Assembly (NCBI GenBank): GCA_963989385.1
Contig: OZ022503.1
Location: 53,442,858 to 53,506,857, forward strand
Length of the DNA stretch: 64,000 nucleotides
Origin: Ctena decussata
Lineage: Eukaryota > Mollusca > Bivalvia > Lucinida > Lucinidae
Reading direction: 5' to 3'
The notes below the pieces were generated by a model. That model saw only the letters and a list, made by a program, of their open reading frames with translations. It ran no database searches and had not been told where the DNA came from. Positions 56,725 through 64,000 of this stretch are shown piece by piece. Numbering within the stretch: position 1 is the stretch's first letter; every line of letters starts with the position of its first letter. The translations under genes and the position numbers were made by a program.

Positions 56725-57426
56725 ATGAGGATTGATATGCTCATTATTCTGGTAGGTATCAAAATGATTTATTTTCATAGTACATGTGAGCCGCGACACG
56801 ACAAAAACAACAATGTGGTTGTGCGCCCAGCGCAGACTCAGATCATCCTGGGCATCCGCCAAGTTTAATCAGACTCTTCGCTAAGCGCTTAAAAAGTAGC
56901 TAAGGGTCTAAGCTACCTTCTTGCGGACAGCAAAGACTTTGATCAGACTGGGTGGATGCCCAGGCTGATCTTAGTCTGCGTTGGGCGCACAACCACTTTG
57001 TTGGTTTTCTCGCGTCGCGGCTCATGTGTTTTTTTCTTTATACATGGAACCAAAAGTCATTTAATGCAGTATGCTTTTGTTTATACTAGCTTTGATAAAA
57101 AAGAATAATTTAACTATTCTTTGATTATTTATGCAAAATAGTTATTGGCTTTACATTTGTTAACATAGCTTATATTACTACTCATCATGTCTATATTTAT
57201 TCAAAATACAACACTGAACTATTACTGTATCTTTAAATGTAAAACTGGCTATCACTACCAAACACTAAATGCGGTAATCCGAAGAAAAAAAGGGCAATGC
57301 TCAGGAACTTATACAATAAGATCCCCTATCCCGGCCTCAGAACCAAAAGGGGAAAATGTATATACATTATCTCGAAAGACACTTAAGGTAAACTGCATGA
57401 ACGGCTCTTTCACTGAAAACAGGTGA
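56725..57426 (+). CDS. Secreted small cysteine-containing protein, paralog 2 (two exons, MITE in intron)
   Basis: The family is not recognised. Exon 1 (56725-56751) encodes MRIDMLIIL and ends at donor CTG|GTAGGT. Exon 2 is proposed at 57169-57426, after 'tttgttaacatag'. It joins in phase 0 and begins LILLLIMSIFIQ, so the spliced product has a long uninterrupted hydrophobic signal peptide. The mature part is about 70 residues, basic, with four Cys (YYCIFKC, KKGQCSG, VNCMNG) and ends at a TGA. The total is 94 residues. The intron holds MITE copy 13 (56788-57023). A donor-like AAG|GTAAAC inside exon 2 (57385-57390) means the 3' end could instead be spliced to a further exon. Host-defence peptide or cytokine-like roles are possible but unproven. 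Confidence 0.5.
56788..57023. mobile_element. Foldback MITE (GAGCCGCGACACGA family), copy 13
   Basis: Termini are GAGCCGCGACACGACAAAAA and CGCGTCGCGGCTC. ATGT flanks both sides as a direct 4-bp duplication. It lies within the proposed intron of paralog 2. Confidence 0.9.
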
Positions 57427-57659
57427 ACAAAAGCACCGACATGAGCAAGTATCTTACACTCGGTTATTTGTTTCCTCGCTATGCATACTTGCACTTTTCC
57501 TGTAGTTTTCAAACCAAATCAAAAACTTCTAAAATAATATTGTCTTAGTTCATGAGAAGTGCCAATTCTTCAAAGAATTCGTGAAGCTTTTCGAAAGTGG
57601 TAACACATTCTGTATATTTGCACATTTTTGCAGCTTTAGGAAGCTATCAGCCTATTTAA
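57427..57659. other. Possible 3' UTR of paralog 2
   Basis: AT-rich with no canonical AATAAA seen. 'aaaataatattg' near 57530 is a weak candidate. Confidence 0.3.
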
Positions 57660-57905
57660 GGACTTTTGTATCTTTACATATAAGATGAGATAATGTGTCA
57701 TTTAATGGGTGTCTGATTTAGGCTATGTTTATCTCTCTTTTTTTTTCGTCTCAAAGGAGAAACACCTATTTTTCTTATGCAAATTATGAGGATTCCAATC
57801 AGACGCCGCGTTCTGCGGCGTCAGATCTAGGTCTGCATTATTAGGCAATGTCCCTTTTGTGGTTGACTGGGCAGAAATGGGTTTAATTGACAAATTCCAA
57901 AGAGT
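57660..57905. repeat. Dispersed bivalve-type repeat, copy 2
   Basis: It shares with 59860-60115 the ordered words 'tgtcatttaa-ggtgt', 'ggagaaa-accatttttctt', 'atgcaaa', 'cgttctgcg', 'gatct-ggtctgc', 'caatgtcc-ttt' and 'aaatgggttta'. It contains a short palindrome, 'gacgccgcgttctgcggcgtc'. Confidence 0.65.
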
Positions 57906-59640
57906 AATGTCTCTGTGCACTGCCCATGAACGTATAACTGATGAGCATAATACTTTCATGTGATGCTAAAATATAACATATTGTGGGTTGTCTCGTAATT
58001 GATTGTTCCGAGGCACAACCGGAATGTCACTCAAAGGTCACAAATAGTGTATAACTGGCAAGTGCAATAACAACTAGTCCCAAAAATGAAATCGTACATG
58101 TTGACTTCCCACATTAAAGTTAAATATTCTTATAGTTTATTGGATGTCATAATCCTGTTATGCAACAGTCCAGTGAAACTGCTATTTCATCACAGGAACT
58201 ACCCCATCTCATATTGTAGGTAATGACTCGTATAATTGTGAACGGTCAATGGCCGTCGTCCGTTCTGGAGATGACTTACTTATAAACGTTACGCTTACTG
58301 TTAGATCCTATACATTGTATTGCTCCACTGTATTATTTATATGTATATATACTGAGATGATTTAAAAACTTGCACTTTTTGATTGCTGGCTGATGATCCT
58401 TTCACGAGTGACAGCACTTAACATTTTATGACAAAATACTTGAAACTTATCAAATTTAAAGATTATGCAGTTTATTCCAATCAATTACATAAATGACGTC
58501 AGTAAAAAAGCGTTACACATCTGAAGCGCATAAAGAGAAGACGTTGTTATGTTATGCAACGTTGTTTTAGACGATTTCTTACTGTCTATATATTGTTACG
58601 TCATCCATGTTGGTTTGCAATTATGATTGCAGCCGATGCTGTCTCGCAAAATCTATTACGGAGACGGCGTCGGCGTAAGTTAATGTCATGGCCTCTGGTT
58701 TTTAGTTTCGGTTAGCTGCTTTTTTGGCGGTTTGTTGAGCTTCCTGTAAAGCGTGCATGTCGTCTGAGATTTAAATTGCCGTAATTAACTCATAAAATTG
58801 TCTCTCGACGTCACTTTTTGAAATTTTAGCATTAAACTGGCTCAGAAATCTGCACCTGTTTGCGATATTTAGGCGCATTATGCGAAGTAAGGCCACCGAC
58901 CGACTTCAAACTTTTAAAAGTTGATTTGATATTGTAAGAGGAATGTTTCCTCACAAAATTGTATACATGAAATGACAAATCTGTATGTAAACTGTACTAA
59001 GAGCATGAGGAACAGGTGCGTATTTCTGACCGATTCGGTTGAACGATTTCAAATTCATGATACTGACGTCATCAGGTATAAAGGATTATACATGTTGTGA
59101 ATTTTTGGTGGACGTAGCTGCATTCATTATTGAGATATTCAAAAATAAAGGGTGGAAGTTTTTTAATCCTTTCAGTATATGTATAAACTCTTTAAATAAA
59201 ATATTGCTACACCAAACCTTATAGGTACATGTAGTTCATTACAGAGTCATAAAACAGCTCTGAACACAGGGTGTGTTCTTCTTTAAGTCCGTGAGTTTAC
59301 CTAACAGTCAATGGAGAATAGGCGTGACTTTGGAACGGTGAATTCAAACTGTTTCTTATCGACAAATTAATTTTATTTTACTTTACACACAACAATCATA
59401 AGAAACATAAAAAAAATAAAATTAAAGACTAAGATGAAACAAAAATGAGACAGAAACATTGACTACAGGCTGGAAAAATTGGAACCGCCATAAGCTTTAG
59501 GTCCCATCCGTCTACCTGCATTTAAATGGCCGAATCTGCTGGTTTAGTTCTTATATGTATAGCCATTGCGTCAAGCAATATTTGTTTTAATGTATTTAGA
59601 TTAAAAAGAAATTGATTTAGACAAATCAGTAAACCTTGTG
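57906..59640. other. Gene-free stretch
   Basis: No supported gene. TGACGTCA-type octamers near 58494 and 59064 are noted without context. Confidence 0.4.
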
Positions 59641-59642
59641 AA

Positions 59643-59710
59643 ACCCTCTCCTAGTAAGACAAAAGCCTCTCCTAGTGAGACAAAAGCCTCTCCTAGTGAG
59701 ACAAAAGCCG
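59643..59710 (+). repeat. Short tandem repeat, about 23 bp x 3
   Basis: 'cctctcctagtgagacaaaag' occurs three times in a row with one base differing in the first. Confidence 0.85.
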
Positions 59711-59859
59711 GATTGTAAAACTTTCATATATGCACAATTTACTGTTAACGACAAACAATGAACAAAAAAAAAGTAATAATGCTATGGTATCATTTTGGAA
59801 ATATAGATCAAAAGTATGAGTTTGCCCTATTCATGCCTAGTTGAATGTTCTGTCTTATA
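59711..59859. other. Gene-free
   Basis: Nothing recognised. Confidence 0.35.
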
Positions 59860-60115
59860 TATTGGATGGGTTCGTTTGTCATTTAAGGGGTGTTTGGTGG
59901 AGATAAGCTTGATACTTATCATTGTATTTCATTTTACGGAGAAATACCCATTTTTCTTATGCAAACAGTGCGGACTCCACGTTCTGCGCTTCTGATCGTT
60001 TAAAAGACAGAACAAGAGCCTAGATAATATATAGAATCAGATTTGCTCGGTCGATCTGGGTCTGCTCTATTTGCCAATGTCCATTTTATTGAACACTAAG
60101 CATAAATGGGTTTAT
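59860..60115. repeat. Dispersed bivalve-type repeat, copy 3
   Basis: Matches 57660-57905 in the order of its words, with an extra segment near 60000-60040. Confidence 0.6.
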
Positions 60116-61158
60116 ACAAATGACTGACCGTCCAATTCAAACCTAAAGGGCTGGACTATTATTATCCAAAGCAAGTTCGGAATAAGCCCCTTTGTTTTGC
60201 TGATCTTAAACATATCGCGTGTTGCGAAAAACAGATCTGAAGGGTTTTTTTTTTATCTTTTCCCTAAATTTTATTCCGAAATGTTTCGTATATTCGGTTT
60301 CGAGACGTGATCTAAATGTCTGGCTAAGAAGTGTTTAAGTGGAGCGATTTTCGGTTCAAATTGTTAATTTCAAATCCTGTAATTGCCGGTTTTGTGTGAT
60401 TTGTTATCCCTGATGATGCATAGACGATTTACGGTGCAACGTTTTTTTGTTTTTTTTTTTCAAACAGCCTTTTAAACTTGGCATACTTGATTAACTGCAA
60501 TGTCAGGTTGGATTCTTTTCACTTGGATCATCCCAGTCAATGACAAAATATCCTTTCCACGCCGAAGAGTTTCTGTTGAATTTCTTGAAAGACAGATATA
60601 AGCCATAGACACAAAAAACACATACATGTATGCCCGTGCAACGGAAAATGTTAAGGGGTTTATTCGGACGCATAGGAAAAATAGTTTATACACAATTTCT
60701 TTTCTTTTTTCAATTCTTTAATATAAACTTATTACACAATCACCCTTCTAAACTTTCCCGTCCTTTATTTCTTTCTGAAATGTTCTATCATTGCTCGATT
60801 TTCAAACCACTTTTAAAGGTTTAATTTTTGTCAACTACCACGAATTAAAATCAACCGATTTTTTTACCTAAAATTCCTGTTGAATGTATTTTGGATTGTA
60901 TGAAGAAACAACTTAAGAGGGTCGGGAGAAAAATCTTTAAAATTCCTTTGACTGCATTTACGTTTGTATCAGAAAAGCGCATCTGTCGCACTAAAGGGTA
61001 GCTAGGGTCGAGAACCTAATATCATTCAGTTTTACCGTTTTTCTTCCTTTCTTGCATATATTCAATTCTGTCACTTTTCTTGTATATACGCGTACATTAT
61101 CGGGTTTAATTGTTTATATATCTATTATTGTATATACTTTATGATTTGCAGGTACTAT
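60116..61158. other. Gene-free stretch
   Basis: AT-rich with T-runs near 60248 and 60450. No gene supported. Confidence 0.4.
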
Positions 61159-61309
61159 AAAGCTTGATTTGCAATTAGATTCATAAATAAGTTCTGATCA
61201 TTTAATCAAACCTTTCGGCCTAAAGTCTTGATAATGATCAAAACTTTAGGTTGGAACTTTGATTTAATGTCCAGAACGTATTTATGAATCTTATAGCAAA
61301 TCAAACTTC
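61159..61309. repeat. Imperfect foldback repeat, about 150 bp
   Basis: Arms 'aagcttgatttgcaattag' + 'attcataaata' and 'atgaatcttatagcaaatc' + 'aaactt' pair. An inner pair, 'tcggcctaaagtcttgat' and 'atcaaaactttaggttgg', continues to a 4-base loop near 61233. Confidence 0.75.
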
Positions 61310-61329
61310 AAACAGTATGTTTTATAGTG

Positions 61330-62080
61330 ATCTATTCGTTGTAGCAAAACTAAGACAAAATAATTGTCAGCAAGTTTAGACAACGACGTTTGTCTAATAC
61401 TAATGCAGACTGCAGTTTTGATGACTTGTCTGTATTGCCTAATTTATATTTCCGCAGCTTATTAGTTCCAACAGAATAATGGATTAAACTTAGCATCAGC
61501 AGAGATTTCCAGCAGACGGCCAGCCAATAACGGCATACTGTAAAATATTGTATAGTATGATGGTTTGGTATGTGGTATGGTATGAAAATCCCATACCATA
61601 CCACATACCATACCAAACGACCATACCAAAAGTATAATTTGGGTATCATACCCATCATTATCAAATGCATTACAACAATGTTAACAAGATCACCTCTGGG
61701 TGATTTTGTTAACATTGTTGTCAAGCATTTGATAATGATGGGTGTAATGCTTATATAAAGCGGATCTTGTTAACATTGTTGTCATGCATTTGATAATGAT
61801 AGGTATAATGCTTTTATCAAGATAAGACTGCTACTGACTTTCAGAGACTACAGATCTAGATTAAACTATAGGTCACTAATAATTTTGGTATGGTATGTGT
61901 AATGGTATAGAATTTTCATACCATATCGGATACCAATCCGTCATACCATACCATATTTTACAGTATGCCGCCAATAACTTGTAGCTGAAGAGACAAAATG
62001 CTACTGAGACAATCGAAAAGAAATTTATTTCATCCCGGGACTGTATATCTCTGCCTGCAGTGATAAAAATAGTCTACTGG
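61330..62080 (+). repeat. Local duplicate family copy, split by a MITE
   Basis: 'ataatggattaaacttagca' to 'cggccagccaataac', then after the MITE 'gccaataacttgtagctgaa' to 'gactgtatatctctgcctg'. It matches 54976-55110 and the units at 43.8-44.8 kb. Confidence 0.6.
61532..61969. mobile_element. MITE with 9-bp target duplication, MULE-like
   Basis: A 438-bp element with ends GGCATACTGTAAAATATTG and the complement ending TATTTTACAGTATGCC. GCCAATAAC flanks both sides (61523-61531 and 61970-61978). A 9-bp duplication fits Mutator-like elements. The interior has nested inverted 'ggtatggtatg' words and three copies (two direct, one inverted) of 'ttgttaacattgttgt' + 'catttgataatgat'. No transposase. 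Confidence 0.85.
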
Positions 62081-63575
62081 TGAAATAGTTATCTGTTTAC
62101 TTCACACAGGAAACAAGGTGGCCATTTACGTCAAAGTCACGTGGATTTTTAGTCGCTATCTTGATATTAATGGTTACGTACCGCTGAGCCACTTAGGGAA
62201 CGTCGTTAGGAGAACTGAACTGAACTTTTGCGATGACATTTAGAGTAACAAGCATAAGAACAAAGTTTTAATATCACCGGTCAGTGGATCATTGAAAAGA
62301 ATTCAGGTACACATACATGTACACAGGTTCCTGCATTTGCCAATCTACATATTTACAGAGTCGAAGCTGTGCAATTACTAAGATATTTATTTGCATATCA
62401 ACATCGTTATGATCTATGACGTTAAAACTTTTAAGTGCTATATTTACCATGCTGTGCACCAGCATGTATTATTCCAATGAATTAAATTTAATTGTTATTT
62501 TCTGTCGCACTCCTTAATTGCTTTGCACCTTCTTTTTATTTTTTTATTTTCTTTTTTGCTGCCCTTCTTCTATAAATACAGATTGGCCACTTTAAGATAA
62601 ACGTCACATGAAACAATATAATACGCGAATTCAACCCTGAACTACATATTATTATTGTATACTGCGATTATGTCCGCTTGTCTGTGGTCTTCTGGCTGTG
62701 TGGTCACCTGTCTAGCTGCTCACTTTGCCTTTTTTTATTTGTAACTTAGAACAGAAAATAGGTAAAAAATAGATCTTACTGGTGTTTGAAACTGGGGTAG
62801 CTGAAGGACCACTTGTTTGAGAAAGAGCTGTTCATTCCGTTTACCTTGCATTTTGTTTGGTAAACTTTTGTCAATTTATGTAGTTACTAAATACTTTTTC
62901 CCGTTTGGTTTTTGCGGGCGGGATATGGGACTGATAATATTAGTTCCTGATCCTTGCCTATCATTTTACTTTACAGCGTTTGAATGGCGCCTACTACATG
63001 TACTTCATGAATCGACATAGTGTAATATTGTCCCTGAAACTGACACATTCTTTGGTCGGTTGTGCTTTGTGATTGTGATCTTCCCAGGAAAACTTACTCT
63101 CTATTTCATTTACATCTTTAATGACAGGACGGCTCTGACGGGGGGCTAGTTCCTACACGTAGCACACAGAATATGCTACCTGTACAGGTAAATTTGTGAT
63201 TATTTTTTTTCAACCAGTCAGTGGATCGGACTTCCCAATTATGAAATTTTTATTGGCTGTTGCAGGTTCTGCCTGAATAAGCTCTATGACAAAATGACAT
63301 GACAGTTAATAATCCTCCTTTTAATGTCATATTCCTGTCTTTAAGGGAAAGTACAAGGTGACATTCTGCTATTAAGCACATAAACAGCGTAAGATATTGA
63401 CGAATGAACGTTGTTATTTCGTCTGTAACTAATAATGGAAGGTGACACCATAATATATTAGCAGCGCCAGGATGGCAATTGTGCACAGCACTTGCGAATA
63501 CGCACAGTCTGATACTAGTAAGTGTCTATGCTGTACGCTGTATATATGCATCAAGATCCAAAGACTGTTAATTAT
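62081..63575. other. Gene-free stretch
   Basis: No supported gene or repeat recognised. A TATAAATA motif near 62570 has no coding exon after it. Confidence 0.4.
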
Positions 63576-63638
63576 CTGGCTGATCTAAATCTTCGCTGTT
63601 CGCTCATTAAGCTAACAGCGAAGATTTAGATCTGCCAG
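63576..63638. repeat. Hairpin with 25-bp arms, 13-bp loop
   Basis: Arms 'tgatctaaatcttcgctgtt' (63581-63600) and 'aacagcgaagatttagatc' (63614-63632) extend to 25 bp with a single mismatch (ctggct against gccag). The loop is 'cgctcattaagct'. Distantly reminiscent of the MITE interior 'gatcagagtcttcgctg'. It could be a MITE remnant or a small hairpin RNA. Confidence 0.7.
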
Positions 63639-64000
63639 CTGCCAGCTACTGCATTAACAAAACGGCACCATTTGCAAAGTAACGGTTCATATGATGTTGT
63701 TCACCAGCATTTATTGCGTCCTTGTCTAATGGATATAAATTGTATCTTGCTGCTCCAACTCTTTTATTACTTTCCAAGTATTTTCGATATACTCTGATTA
63801 TGGGAGAACAACGTGACAAAAGGCAAATGAAATATGGGATTCCAAAGTTCTCTCTCTCTTTCTGTCCTTGTTACGACATATTGACGACTTAATCCAAGAA
63901 AGACTACAAACTCAAATCCATTCCACACAAGATATCGAACGAAGAATTCACAAAACGATACAAATATCAAGCGGCGGCCTTGCGGTTTTCCATCATGTAC
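63639..64000. other. Gene-free right edge
   Basis: A minus-strand frame (63767-63970) has no family features. Nothing else seen. Confidence 0.35.

Overview
The window reads as nuclear DNA of a marine bivalve mollusc, and a venerid-type clam is plausible. It is AT-rich and has no dense coding. It is full of foldback MITEs, tRNA-derived SINEs with bivalve-type cores, minisatellites and a 5S rRNA-bearing tandem array. The species call is inference from repeat style, not from a diagnostic gene.

Layout. 1-9 kb: diverged tandem repeats, two minisatellites (about 4.19-5.33 and 7.43-8.43 kb), several MITEs and one small minus-strand ORF (8553-8831). 9-26 kb: mostly gene-free, holding two inverted copies of one element (9165-9887 and 15595-17500), two SINEs, a diverged about 165-bp tandem array (20.4-21.4 kb) and an about 32-bp minisatellite (25.0-25.6 kb). 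26.1-36.75 kb: a head-to-tail array of an about 3.2-kb unit. One copy is internally deleted, two are full and one is truncated. It carries three minus-strand 5S rRNA-like genes. 37-39.4 kb: a small minus-strand ORF, a SINE, a 333-bp foldback element, then a TATA box and a short first coding exon. 43.8-62 kb: tandem and dispersed copies of a local repeat.

The main element is a structurally complete Ngaro-type (DIRS order) tyrosine-recombinase retrotransposon at 47278-54980. It has a gag-like ORF with a CCCH finger, a reverse transcriptase/RNase H ORF, a tyrosine recombinase ORF and an SGNH-hydrolase-like ORF. These are framed by split direct repeats A1...B1-A2-B2 (264 and 478 bp) whose copies are identical by eye. 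ATAAT occurs at both termini and at the internal junction, as expected for insertion of a circular DNA intermediate by site-specific recombination.

The main cellular signal is a pair of paralogous 5' gene ends, near 39.2-39.4 kb and 56.5-56.75 kb. Each has TATAAAAG exactly 186 bp upstream of an ATG, then nine related codons, then a splice donor. In the second copy, a phase-compatible exon at 57169-57426 completes a strong signal peptide followed by a small basic protein with four cysteines. The family is not recognised. The Ngaro element lies between the two paralogs.
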